This document shows positions 9,880-22,700 of a stretch of 64,000 nucleotides of DNA, one piece after another (the first letter of the stretch is position 1; each line of letters begins with the position of its first letter). The notes beneath the pieces were generated by a model. That model saw only the letters and a list, made by a program, of their open reading frames with translations, made no database searches and was not told where the DNA came from. A program made the position numbers and the translations under genes. Location: positions 10,266,922-10,330,921 of the forward strand of contig NC_092678.1 of assembly GCF_964355755.1 (NCBI RefSeq), read 5' to 3'. This stretch comes from Antedon mediterranea. Taxonomy: Eukaryota; Echinodermata; Crinoidea; Comatulida; Antedonidae.

Positions 9880-12214
9880 TTGTGTGAAAAGTTTTGTCGA
9901 AATGCTCAAAATGGTCTAAAACGTTTTTAAAACGATATTAAGCTATTTTGTGCTCTTTGATGTTTTTGTGTAACCAAGTTTCATCGAAATGAACAAAATG
10001 GTCTAAAACGTCTCCAAATGCGATTTGAAGCTTTTCTAAGCACTTTGGTGTTTTTATGTTAACAAGTTTTTTCGAAAATCACAAAATGGTCTAAAACGTC
10101 TCCAAATGCGATTTGAAGATATTCTGAGCACTTTGCTGTTTTTATGTTAACAAGTTTTTTCGAAAATCACAAAATGGTCTAAAACGTCTCAAAATGCTAT
10201 TTGAAGGTATTCTGAGCACTTTGGTGTTTTTGTGTGAAAAGTTTTAACGAAATGCTCAAAATGGTCTAAAACGGTTCTAATGTGATTTTAAGCACTTTGA
10301 TGTTTTTGTATAACCAAGTTTCATCGAAATGCTCAAAATGGTCTAAAACGTTTTTAAAACGATATTAAGCTATTTTGTGCTCTTTGATGTTTTTGTGTAA
10401 CGAAGTTTCATCGAAATGAACAAAATGGTCTAAAACGTCTCCAAATGCGATTTGAAGCTTTTCCAAGCACTTTGCTGTTTTTATGTTAACAAGTTTTTTC
10501 GAAAATCACAAAATGGCCTAAAACCTCTCAAAATGCGATTTCAAGGTATTCTGAGCACTTTGGTGTTTTTGTGTGAAAGGTTTTAACGAAATGCTCAAAA
10601 TGGTCTAAAACGGTTTCTAATGTGATTTTAAGCACTTTGATGTTTTTGTATAACCAAGTTTCATCAAAATGCACAAAATGGTCTAAAACGTCTCCAAATG
10701 CGATTTGAAGCTTTTCTAAGCACTTTGCTGTTTTTATGTTAAAAAGTTTTTTCGAAAATCACAAAATGGTCTAAAACGTCTCCAAATGCGATTTGAAGAT
10801 ATTCTGAGCACTTTGGTGTTTTTATGTTAAAAAGTTTTTTCGAAAATCACAAAATGGTCTAAAACGTCTCCAAATGCGATTTGAAGATATTCTGAGCACT
10901 TTGGTGTTTTTATGTTAAAAAGTTTTTTCGAAAATCACAAAATGGTCTAAAACGTCTCCAAATGCGATTTGAAGCTATTCTGTACACTTTGATGTTTTGT
11001 GTGAAAAAGTTTTGTCGAAATGCTCAAAATGGTCTAAAACGTTTTTAAAACGATATTAAGCTATTTTGTGCTCTTTGATGTTTTTGTGTAACCAAGTTTT
11101 ATCGAAATGAACAAAATGGTCTAAAACGTCTCCAAATGCGATTTGAAGCTTTTCTAAGCACTTTGCTGTTTTTATGTTAACAAGTTTTTTCGAAAATCAC
11201 AAAATGGTCTAAAACGTCTCCAAATGGGATTTGAAGCTTTTCTAAGCACTTTGGTGTTTTTATGTTAACAAGTTTTTTCGAAAAACACAAAATGGTCTAA
11301 AACGTCTCCAAATGCGATTTGAAGATATTCTGAGCACTTTGGTGTTTTTATGTTAAAAAGTATTTTCGAAAATCACAAAATGGTCTAAAACGTCTCCAAA
11401 TGCGATTTGAAGCTCTTCTGTACACTTTGATGTTTTGTGTGAAAAAGTTTAGTCGAAATGCTCAAAATGGTCTAAAACGTTTTTAAAACGATATTAAGCT
11501 ATTTTGTGCTCTTTGATGTTTTTGTGTAACCAAGTTTCATCGAAAATCACAAAATGGTCTAAAACGTCTCCAAATGCGATTTGAAGCTTTTCCAAGCACT
11601 TTGCTGTTTTTATGTTAACAAGTTTTTTCGAAAATCACAAAATGGTCTAAAACGTCTCAAAATGCGATTTGAAGGTATTCTGAGCACTTTGGTGTTTTTG
11701 TGTGAAAAGTTTTAACGAAATGCTCAAAATTGTCTAAAACGGTTTCTAATGTGATTTTAAGCACTTTGATGTTTTTGTAAAACCAAGTTTCATCGAAATG
11801 AACAAAATGGTCTAAAATGTCTCCAAATGCGATTTGAAGCTTTTCCAAGCACTTTGCTGTTTTTATGTTAACAAGCTTTTTCGAAAATCACAAAATGGTC
11901 TAAAACGTCTCCAAATGCGATTTGAAGATATTCTGAGCACTTTGGTGTTTTTATGTTAAAAAGTTTTTTCGAAAATCACAAAATGGTCTAAAACGTCTCC
12001 AAATGCGATTTGAAGATATTCTAAGCACTTTGGTGTTTTTATGTTAACAAGTTTTTTCGAAAATCACAAAATGGTCTAAAACGTCTCCAAATGCGATTTG
12101 AAGATATTCTGAGCACTTTGGTGTTTTTCTGTTAAAAAGTATTTTCGAAAATCACAAAATGGTCTAAAACGTCTCCAAATGCAATTTGAAGCTATTCTGT
12201 ACACTTTGATGTTT
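9880..12214 (+). repeat. 2334-bp tandem duplication, unit 2
   Basis: This is the second unit of the pair beginning at 7546. It ends where the tail changes from GTCGAAATGC to GTCAAAAGGC near 12230. Its second half (from 10712) is also the first part of the 3559-bp unit, so the two duplications overlap and cannot both be primary; one was copied inside the other. Confidence 0.9.
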
Positions 12215-14270
12215 TGTGTGAAAAAGTTTTGTCAAAAGGCTCAAAATGGTCTAAAACGTTTTTAAAACGATATTAAGCTATTTTGTGCTCTTTGATGTTT
12301 TTGTATAACCAAGTTTTTTCGAAAATCACAAAATGGTCTAAAACGTCTCCAAATGCGATTTGAAGCTTTTCTAAACACTTTGGTGTTTTTATGTTAACAA
12401 GTTTTTTCGAAAATCACAAAATGGTCTAAAACGTCTCCAAATCCGATTTGAAGCTATTCTGTACACTTTGATGTTTTGTGTGAAAAAGTTTTGTCGAAAT
12501 GCTCAAAATGGTCTAAAACGTTTTTAAAACGATATTAAGCTATTTTGTGCTCTTTGATGTTTTTGTGTAACCAAGTTTCATCGATATGAACAAAATGGTC
12601 TAAAACGTCTCCAAATGCGATTTGAAGCTTTTCCAAGCACTTTGCTGTTTTTATGTTAACAAGTTTTTTCGAAAATCACAAAATTGTCTAAAACGTCTCA
12701 AAATGTGATTTGAAGGTATTCTTAGCACTTTGGTGTTTTTGTGTGAAAAGTTTTAACGAAAAGCTCAAAATGGTCTAAAACGGTTCTAATGTGATTTTAA
12801 GCACTTTGATGTTTTTGTACAACCAAGTTTCATCGAAATGCTCAAAATGGTCTAAAACGTTTTTAAAACGATATTAAGCTATTTTGTGCTCTTTGATGTT
12901 TTTGTGTAACCAAGTTTTTTCGAAAATCACAAAATGGTCTAAAACGTCTCCAAATGCGATTTGAAGCTTTTCTAAGCACTTTGGTGTTTTTATGTTAACA
13001 AGTTTTTTCGAAAATCACAAAATGGTCTAAAACGTCTCCAAATGCGATTTGAAGATATTCTGAGCACTTTGGTGTTTTTCTGTTAAAAAGTATTTTCGAA
13101 AATCACAAAATGGTCTAAAACGTCTCCAAATGCAATTTGAAGCTATTCTGTACACTTTGATGTTTTGTGTGAAAAAGTTTTGTCAAAATGCTCAAAATGG
13201 TCTAAAACGTTTTTAAAACGATATTAAGCTATTTTGTGCTCTTTGATGTTTTTGTATAACCAAGTTTTTTCGAAAATCACAAAATGGTCTAAAACGTCTC
13301 CAAATGCGATTTGAAGCTTTTCTAAACACTTTGGTGTTTTTATGTTAACAAGTTTTTTCGAAAATCACAAAATGGTCTAAAACGTCTCCAAATCCGATTT
13401 GAAGCTATTCTGTACACTTTGATGTTTTGTGTGAAAAAGTTTTGTCGAAATGCTCAAAATGGTCTAAAACGTTTTTAAAACGATATTAAGCTATTTTGTG
13501 CTCTTTGATGTTTTTGTGTAACCAAGTTTCATCGATATGAACAAAATGGTCTAAAACGTCTCAAAATGCGATTTGAAGGTATTCTGAGCACTTTGGTGTT
13601 TTTGGGTGAAAAGTTTTAACGAAATGCTCAAAATGGTCTAAAACGGTTTCTAATGTGATTTTAAGCACTTTGAAGTATTTGTAAAAACAAGTTTCATCGA
13701 AATGCACAAAATAGTCTAAAACGTCTCCAAATGCGATTTGAAGCTTTTCTAAGCACTTTGGTGTTTTTATGTTAACAAGTTTTTTCGAAAATCACAAAAT
13801 GGTCTAAAACGTCTCCAAATGCGATTTGAAGATATTCTGAGCACTTTGGTGTTTTTATGTTAAAAAGTATTTTCGAAAATCACAAAATGGTCTAAAACGT
13901 CTCCAAATGCGATTTGAAGCTCTTCTTTACACTTTGATGTTTTTTGTGAAAAAGTTTAGTCGAAATGCTCAAAATGGTCTATAACGTTTTTAAAACGATA
14001 TTAAGCTATTTTGTGCTCTTTGATGTTTTTGTGTAACCAAGTTTCATCGAAAATCACAAAATGGTCTAAAACGTCTCCAAATGCGATTTGAAGATATTCT
14101 GAGCACTTTGGTGTTTTTATGTTAACAAGTTTTTTCGAAAATCACAAAATGGTCTAAAACGTCTCCAAATGCGATTTGAAGATATTCTGAGCACTTTGGT
14201 GTTTTTATGTTAAAAAGTTTTTTCGAAAATCACAAAATGGTCTAAAACGTCTCCAAATGCGATTTGAAGC
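10712..14270 (+). repeat. 3559-bp tandem duplication, unit 1
   Basis: About 41 monomers here are followed by a second unit at 14271-17829. Rare variants repeat at exactly +3559: GTCAAAAGGCTC near 12232, TCCGATTTGAAG near 12443, ATCGATATGAAC near 12590, TTTTTGGGTGAAAAG near 13604, TTGAAGTATTTG near 13670 and CTTCTTTACAC near 13923. Within the unit the segment at 12120-13070 is itself doubled with a period of 951 bp. Confidence 0.92.
12120..14021 (+). repeat. 951-bp (11-monomer) internal duplication
   Basis: TGCAATTTGAAG at 12180 recurs at 13131, and the following TCTAAACACTTTGG, TCCGATTTG and ATCGATATGAAC variants recur with the same spacing. The first unit is followed by a CGTCTCCAAATG monomer and the second by a CGTCTCAAAATG monomer, so the match is about 1.4 kb of overlapping material rather than two clean units. 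The same pair is carried in every copy of the enclosing block, near 15680, 20000 and 20950. Confidence 0.8.
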
Positions 14271-17200
14271 TATTCTAAGCACTTTGCTGTTTTTATGTTA
14301 AAAAGTTTTTTCGAAAATCACAAAATGGTCTAAAACGTCTCCAAATGCGATTTGAAGATATTCTGAGCACTTTGGTGTTTTTATGTTAAAAAGTTTTTTC
14401 GAAAATCACAAAATGGTCTAAAACGTCTCCAAATGCGATTTGAAGATATTCTGAGCACTTTGGTGTTTTTATGTTAAAAAGTTTTTTCGAAAATCACAAA
14501 ATGGTCTAAAACGTCTCCAAATGCGATTTGAAGCTATTCTGTACACTTTGATGTTTTGTGTGAAAAAGTTTTGTCGAAATGCTCAAAATGGTCTAAAACG
14601 TTTTTAAAACGATATTAAGCTATTTTGTGCTCTTTGATGTTTTTGTGTAACCAAGTTTTATCGAAATGAACAAAATGGTCTAAAACGTCTCCAAATGCGA
14701 TTTGAAGCTTTTCTAAGCACTTTGCTGTTTTTATGTTAACAAGTTTTTTCGAAAATCACAAAATGGTCTAAAACGTCTCCAAATGGGATTTGAAGCTTTT
14801 CTAAGCACTTTGGTGTTTTTATGTTAACAAGTTTTTTCGAAAAACACAAAATGGTCTAAAACGTCTCCAAATGCGATTTGAAGATATTCTGAGCACTTTG
14901 GTGTTTTTATGTTAAAAAGTATTTTCGAAAATCACAAAATGGTCTAAAACGTCTCCAAATGCGATTTGAAGCTCTTCTGTACACTTTGATGTTTTGTGTG
15001 AAAAAGTTTAGTCGAAATGCTCAAAATGGTCTAAAACGTTTTTAAAACGATATTAAGCTATTTTGTGCTCTTTGATGTTTTTGTGTAACCAAGTTTCATC
15101 GAAAATCACAAAATGGTCTAAAACGTCTCCAAATGCGATTTGAAGCTTTTCCAAGCACTTTGCTGTTTTTATGTTAACAAGTTTTTTCGAAAATCACAAA
15201 ATGGTCTAAAACGTCTCAAAATGCGATTTGAAGGTATTCTGAGCACTTTGGTGTTTTTGTGTGAAAAGTTTTAACGAAATGCTCAAAATTGTCTAAAACG
15301 GTTTCTAATGTGATTTTAAGCACTTTGATGTTTTTGTAAAACCAAGTTTCATCGAAATGAACAAAATGGTCTAAAATGTCTCCAAATGCGATTTGAAGCT
15401 TTTCCAAGCACTTTGCTGTTTTTATGTTAACAAGCTTTTTCGAAAATCACAAAATGGTCTAAAACGTCTCCAAATGCGATTTGAAGATATTCTGAGCACT
15501 TTGGTGTTTTTATGTTAAAAAGTTTTTTCGAAAATCACAAAATGGTCTAAAACGTCTCCAAATGCGATTTGAAGATATTCTAAGCACTTTGGTGTTTTTA
15601 TGTTAACAAGTTTTTTCGAAAATCACAAAATGGTCTAAAACGTCTCCAAATGCGATTTGAAGATATTCTGAGCACTTTGGTGTTTTTCTGTTAAAAAGTA
15701 TTTTCGAAAATCACAAAATGGTCTAAAACGTCTCCAAATGCAATTTGAAGCTATTCTGTACACTTTGATGTTTTGTGTGAAAAAGTTTTGTCAAAAGGCT
15801 CAAAATGGTCTAAAACGTTTTTAAAACGATATTAAGCTATTTTGTGCTCTTTGATGTTTTTGTATAACCAAGTTTTTTCGAAAATCACAAAATGGTCTAA
15901 AACGTCTCCAAATGCGATTTGAAGCTTTTCTAAACACTTTGGTGTTTTTATGTTAACAAGTTTTTTCGAAAATCACAAAATGGTCTAAAACGTCTCCAAA
16001 TCCGATTTGAAGCTATTCTGTACACTTTGATGTTTTGTGTGAAAAAGTTTTGTCGAAATGCTCAAAATGGTCTAAAACGTTTTTAAAACGATATTAAGCT
16101 ATTTTGTGCTCTTTGATGTTTTTGTGTAACCAAGTTTCATCGATATGAACAAAATGGTCTAAAACGTCTCCAAATGCGATTTGAAGCTTTTCCAAGCACT
16201 TTGCTGTTTTTATGTTAACAAGTTTTTTCGAAAATCACAAAATTGTCTAAAACGTCTCAAAATGTGATTTGAAGGTATTCTTAGCACTTTGGTGTTTTTG
16301 TGTGAAAAGTTTTAACGAAAAGCTCAAAATGGTCTAAAACGGTTCTAATGTGATTTTAAGCACTTTGATGTTTTTGTACAACCAAGTTTCATCGAAATGC
16401 TCAAAATGGTCTAAAACGTTTTTAAAACGATATTAAGCTATTTTGTGCTCTTTGATGTTTTTGTGTAACCAAGTTTTTTCGAAAATCACAAAATGGTCTA
16501 AAACGTCTCCAAATGCGATTTGAAGCTTTTCTAAGCACTTTGGTGTTTTTATGTTAACAAGTTTTTTCGAAAATCACAAAATGGTCTAAAACGTCTCCAA
16601 ATGCGATTTGAAGATATTCTGAGCACTTTGGTGTTTTTCTGTTAAAAAGTATTTTCGAAAATCACAAAATGGTCTAAAACGTCTCCAAATGCAATTTGAA
16701 GCTATTCTGTACACTTTGATGTTTTGTGTGAAAAAGTTTTGTCAAAATGCTCAAAATGGTCTAAAACGTTTTTAAAACGATATTAAGCTATTTTGTGCTC
16801 TTTGATGTTTTTGTATAACCAAGTTTTTTCGAAAATCACAAAATGGTCTAAAACGTCTCCAAATGCGATTTGAAGCTTTTCTAAACACTTTGGTGTTTTT
16901 ATGTTAACAAGTTTTTTCGAAAATCACAAAATGGTCTAAAACGTCTCCAAATCCGATTTGAAGCTATTCTGTACACTTTGATGTTTTGTGTGAAAAAGTT
17001 TTGTCGAAATGCTCAAAATGGTCTAAAACGTTTTTAAAACGATATTAAGCTATTTTGTGCTCTTTGATGTTTTTGTGTAACCAAGTTTCATCGATATGAA
17101 CAAAATGGTCTAAAACGTCTCAAAATGCGATTTGAAGGTATTCTGAGCACTTTGGTGTTTTTGGGTGAAAAGTTTTAACGAAATGCTCAAAATGGTCTAA

Positions 17201-17829
17201 AACGGTTTCTAATGTGATTTTAAGCACTTTGAAGTATTTGTAAAAACAAGTTTCATCGAAATGCACAAAATAGTCTAAAACGTCTCCAAATGCGATTTGA
17301 AGCTTTTCTAAGCACTTTGGTGTTTTTATGTTAACAAGTTTTTTCGAAAATCACAAAATGGTCTAAAACGTCTCCAAATGCGATTTGAAGATATTCTGAG
17401 CACTTTGGTGTTTTTATGTTAAAAAGTATTTTCGAAAATCACAAAATGGTCTAAAACGTCTCCAAATGCGATTTGAAGCTCTTCTTTACACTTTGATGTT
17501 TTTTGTGAAAAAGTTTAGTCGAAATGCTCAAAATGGTCTATAACGTTTTTAAAACGATATTAAGCTATTTTGTGCTCTTTGATGTTTTTGTGTAACCAAG
17601 TTTCATCGAAAATCACAAAATGGTCTAAAACGTCTCCAAATGCGATTTGAAGATATTCTGAGCACTTTGGTGTTTTTATGTTAACAAGTTTTTTCGAAAA
17701 TCACAAAATGGTCTAAAACGTCTCCAAATGCGATTTGAAGATATTCTGAGCACTTTGGTGTTTTTATGTTAAAAAGTTTTTTCGAAAATCACAAAATGGT
17801 CTAAAACGTCTCCAAATGCGATTTGAAGC
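14271..17829 (+). repeat. 3559-bp tandem duplication, unit 2
   Basis: This is the second unit of the 3559-bp pair. The junction is visible as a chimeric monomer at 14262-14285, where GAAGCTATTCT is joined to AAGCACTTTGCTG; elsewhere GCTATTCT is followed by GTACAC, ATACAC or AGACAC. The unit ends at GAAGCTATTCTATACAC near 17830. I noticed no substitutions against unit 1. Confidence 0.92.
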
Positions 17830-19790
17830 TATTCTATACACTTTGATGTTTTGTGTTAAAAAGTTTTGTCGAAATGCTCAAAATGGTTTAAAACGTTTTT
17901 AAAACGATATTAAGCTATTTTGTGCTCTTTGATGTTTTTGTGTAACCAAGTTTCATCGAAATGAACAAAATGGTCTAAAACGTCTCCAAATGCGATTTGA
18001 AGCTTTTCCAAGCACTTTGCTGTTTTTATGTTAACAAGTTTTTTCGAAAATCACAAAATTGTCTAAAACGTCTCAAAAAGCGATTTGAAGGTATTCTGAG
18101 CACTTTGGTGTTTTTGTGTGAAAAGTTTTAACGAAAAGCTCAAAATGGTCTAAAACGGTTCTAATGTGATTTTAAGCACTTTGATGTTTTTGTACAACCA
18201 AGTTTCATCGAAATGCTCAAAATGGTCTAAAACGTTTTTAAAACGATATTAAGCTATTTTGTGCTCTTTGATGTTTTTGTGTAACCAAGTTTTTTCGAAA
18301 ATCACAAAATGGTCTAAAACGTCTCCAAATGCGATTTGAAGCTTTTCTTAGCACTTTGGTGTTTTTATGTTAACAAGTTTTTTCAAAAATCACAAAATGG
18401 TCTAAAACGTCTCCAAATGCGATTTGAAGATATTCTGAGCACTTTGGTGTTTTTCTGTTAAAAAGTATTTTCGAAAATCACAAAATGGTCTAAAACGTCT
18501 CCAAATGCAATTTGAAGCTATTCTGTACACTTTGATGTTTTGTGTGAAAAAGTTTTGTCAAAATGCTCAAAATGGTCTAAAACGTTTTTAAAACGATATT
18601 AAGCTATTTTGTGCTCTTTGATGTTTTTGTATAACCAAGTTTTTTCGAAAATCACAAAATGGTCTAAAACGTCTCCAAATGCGATTTGAAGCTTTTCTAA
18701 ACACTTTGGTGTTTTTATGTTAACAAGTTTTTTCGAAAATCACAAAATGGTCTAAAACGTCTCCAAATCCGATTTGAAGCTATTCTGTACACTTTGATGT
18801 TTTGTGTGAAAAAGTTTTGTCGAAATGCTCAAAATGGTCTAAAACGTTTTTAAAACGATATTAAGCTATTTTGTGCTCTTTGATGTTTTTGTGTAACCAA
18901 GTTTCATCGATATGAACAAAATGGTCTAAAACGTCTCAAAATGCGATTTGAAGGTATTCTGAGCACTTTGGTGTTTTTGGGTGAAAAGTTTTAACGAAAT
19001 GCTCAAAATGGTCTAAAACGGTTTCTAATGTGATTTTAAGCACTTTGAAGTATTTGTAAAAACAAGTTTCATCGAAATGCACAAAATAGTCTAAAACGTC
19101 TCCAAATGCGATTTGAAGCTTTTCTAAGCACTTTGGTGTTTTTATGTTAACAAGTTTTTTCGAAAATCACAAAATGGTCTAAAACGTCTCCAAATGCGAT
19201 TTGAAGATATTCTGAGCACTTTGGTGTTTTTATGTTAAAAAGTATTTTCGAAAATCACAAAATGGTCTAAAACGTCTCCAAATGCGATTTGAAGCTCTTC
19301 TGTACACTTTGATGTTTTGTGTGAAAAAGTTTAGTCGAAATGCTCAAAATGGTCTAAAACGTTTTTAAAACGATATTAAGCTATTTTGTGCTCTTTGATG
19401 TTTTTGTGTAACCAAGTTTCATCGAAAATCACAAAATGGTCTAAAACGTCTCCAAATGCGATTTGAAGCTTTTCCAAGCACTTTGCTGTTTTTATGTTAA
19501 CAAGTTTTTTCGAAAATCACAAAATGGTCTAAAACGTCTCAAAATACGATATTAAGCTGTTTTGTGCACTTTGATGATTTGTGTGAAAAGTTTTAACGAA
19601 ATGCTCAAAATGGTCTAAAACGGTTTCTAATGTGATTTTAAGCACTTTGATGTTTTTATGTAGCCAAGTTTTTTCGAAAATCACAAAATGGTCAAAAACG
19701 TCTCCAAATGCGATTTGAAGCTTTTCTAAGCACTTTGGTGTTTTTATGTTAACAAGTTTTTTCGAAAATCACAAAATGGTCTAAAACGTC
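15468..19790 (+). repeat. 4322-bp tandem duplication, unit 1
   Basis: About 50 monomers here are repeated directly at 19791-24112. The TTTTTGGGTG markers at 17163 and 18979 recur at 21485 and 23301, exactly 4322 bp later, and the TACGATATTAAGCTG marker near 19545 recurs near 23867. I noticed only three substitutions: a TGTGATTTG near 16264, the landmark near 17972 and TTTTCTTAGC near 18347. The first half overlaps unit 2 of the 3559-bp pair. Confidence 0.92.
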
Positions 19791-22700
19791 TCCAAATGCG
19801 ATTTGAAGATATTCTGAGCACTTTGGTGTTTTTATGTTAAAAAGTTTTTTCGAAAATCACAAAATGGTCTAAAACGTCTCCAAATGCGATTTGAAGATAT
19901 TCTAAGCACTTTGGTGTTTTTATGTTAACAAGTTTTTTCGAAAATCACAAAATGGTCTAAAACGTCTCCAAATGCGATTTGAAGATATTCTGAGCACTTT
20001 GGTGTTTTTCTGTTAAAAAGTATTTTCGAAAATCACAAAATGGTCTAAAACGTCTCCAAATGCAATTTGAAGCTATTCTGTACACTTTGATGTTTTGTGT
20101 GAAAAAGTTTTGTCAAAAGGCTCAAAATGGTCTAAAACGTTTTTAAAACGATATTAAGCTATTTTGTGCTCTTTGATGTTTTTGTATAACCAAGTTTTTT
20201 CGAAAATCACAAAATGGTCTAAAACGTCTCCAAATGCGATTTGAAGCTTTTCTAAACACTTTGGTGTTTTTATGTTAACAAGTTTTTTCGAAAATCACAA
20301 AATGGTCTAAAACGTCTCCAAATCCGATTTGAAGCTATTCTGTACACTTTGATGTTTTGTGTGAAAAAGTTTTGTCGAAATGCTCAAAATGGTCTAAAAC
20401 GTTTTTAAAACGATATTAAGCTATTTTGTGCTCTTTGATGTTTTTGTGTAACCAAGTTTCATCGATATGAACAAAATGGTCTAAAACGTCTCCAAATGCG
20501 ATTTGAAGCTTTTCCAAGCACTTTGCTGTTTTTATGTTAACAAGTTTTTTCGAAAATCACAAAATTGTCTAAAACGTCTCAAAATGCGATTTGAAGGTAT
20601 TCTTAGCACTTTGGTGTTTTTGTGTGAAAAGTTTTAACGAAAAGCTCAAAATGGTCTAAAACGGTTCTAATGTGATTTTAAGCACTTTGATGTTTTTGTA
20701 CAACCAAGTTTCATCGAAATGCTCAAAATGGTCTAAAACGTTTTTAAAACGATATTAAGCTATTTTGTGCTCTTTGATGTTTTTGTGTAACCAAGTTTTT
20801 TCGAAAATCACAAAATGGTCTAAAACGTCTCCAAATGCGATTTGAAGCTTTTCTAAGCACTTTGGTGTTTTTATGTTAACAAGTTTTTTCGAAAATCACA
20901 AAATGGTCTAAAACGTCTCCAAATGCGATTTGAAGATATTCTGAGCACTTTGGTGTTTTTCTGTTAAAAAGTATTTTCGAAAATCACAAAATGGTCTAAA
21001 ACGTCTCCAAATGCAATTTGAAGCTATTCTGTACACTTTGATGTTTTGTGTGAAAAAGTTTTGTCAAAATGCTCAAAATGGTCTAAAACGTTTTTAAAAC
21101 GATATTAAGCTATTTTGTGCTCTTTGATGTTTTTGTATAACCAAGTTTTTTCGAAAATCACAAAATGGTCTAAAACGTCTCCAAATGCGATTTGAAGCTT
21201 TTCTAAACACTTTGGTGTTTTTATGTTAACAAGTTTTTTCGAAAATCACAAAATGGTCTAAAACGTCTCCAAATCCGATTTGAAGCTATTCTGTACACTT
21301 TGATGTTTTGTGTGAAAAAGTTTTGTCGAAATGCTCAAAATGGTCTAAAACGTTTTTAAAACGATATTAAGCTATTTTGTGCTCTTTGATGTTTTTGTGT
21401 AACCAAGTTTCATCGATATGAACAAAATGGTCTAAAACGTCTCAAAATGCGATTTGAAGGTATTCTGAGCACTTTGGTGTTTTTGGGTGAAAAGTTTTAA
21501 CGAAATGCTCAAAATGGTCTAAAACGGTTTCTAATGTGATTTTAAGCACTTTGAAGTATTTGTAAAAACAAGTTTCATCGAAATGCACAAAATAGTCTAA
21601 AACGTCTCCAAATGCGATTTGAAGCTTTTCTAAGCACTTTGGTGTTTTTATGTTAACAAGTTTTTTCGAAAATCACAAAATGGTCTAAAACGTCTCCAAA
21701 TGCGATTTGAAGATATTCTGAGCACTTTGGTGTTTTTATGTTAAAAAGTATTTTCGAAAATCACAAAATGGTCTAAAACGTCTCCAAATGCGATTTGAAG
21801 CTCTTCTTTACACTTTGATGTTTTTTGTGAAAAAGTTTAGTCGAAATGCTCAAAATGGTCTATAACGTTTTTAAAACGATATTAAGCTATTTTGTGCTCT
21901 TTGATGTTTTTGTGTAACCAAGTTTCATCGAAAATCACAAAATGGTCTAAAACGTCTCCAAATGCGATTTGAAGATATTCTGAGCACTTTGGTGTTTTTA
22001 TGTTAACAAGTTTTTTCGAAAATCACAAAATGGTCTAAAACGTCTCCAAATGCGATTTGAAGATATTCTGAGCACTTTGGTGTTTTTATGTTAAAAAGTT
22101 TTTTCGAAAATCACAAAATGGTCTAAAACGTCTCCAAATGCGATTTGAAGCTATTCTATACACTTTGATGTTTTGTGTTAAAAAGTTTTGTCGAAATGCT
22201 CAAAATGGTTTAAAACGTTTTTAAAACGATATTAAGCTATTTTGTGCTCTTTGATGTTTTTGTGTAACCAAGTTTCATCGAAATGAACAAAATCGTCTAA
22301 AACGTCTCCAAATGCGATTTGAAGCTTTTCCAAGCACTTTGCTGTTTTTATGTTAACAAGTTTTTTCGAAAATCACAAAATTGTCTAAAACGTCTCAAAA
22401 AGCGATTTGAAGGTATTCTGAGCACTTTGGTGTTTTTGTGTGAAAAGTTTTAACGAAAAGCTCAAAATGGTCTAAAACGGTTCTAATGTGATTTTAAGCA
22501 CTTTGATGTTTTTGTACAACCAAGTTTCATCGAAATGCTCAAAATGGTCTAAAACGTTTTTAAAACGATATTAAGCTATTTTGTGCTCTTTGATGTTTTT
22601 GTGTAACCAAGTTTTTTCGAAAATCACAAAATGGTCTAAAACGTCTCCAAATGCGATTTGAAGCTTTTCTAAGCACTTTGGTGTTTTTATGTTAACAAGT

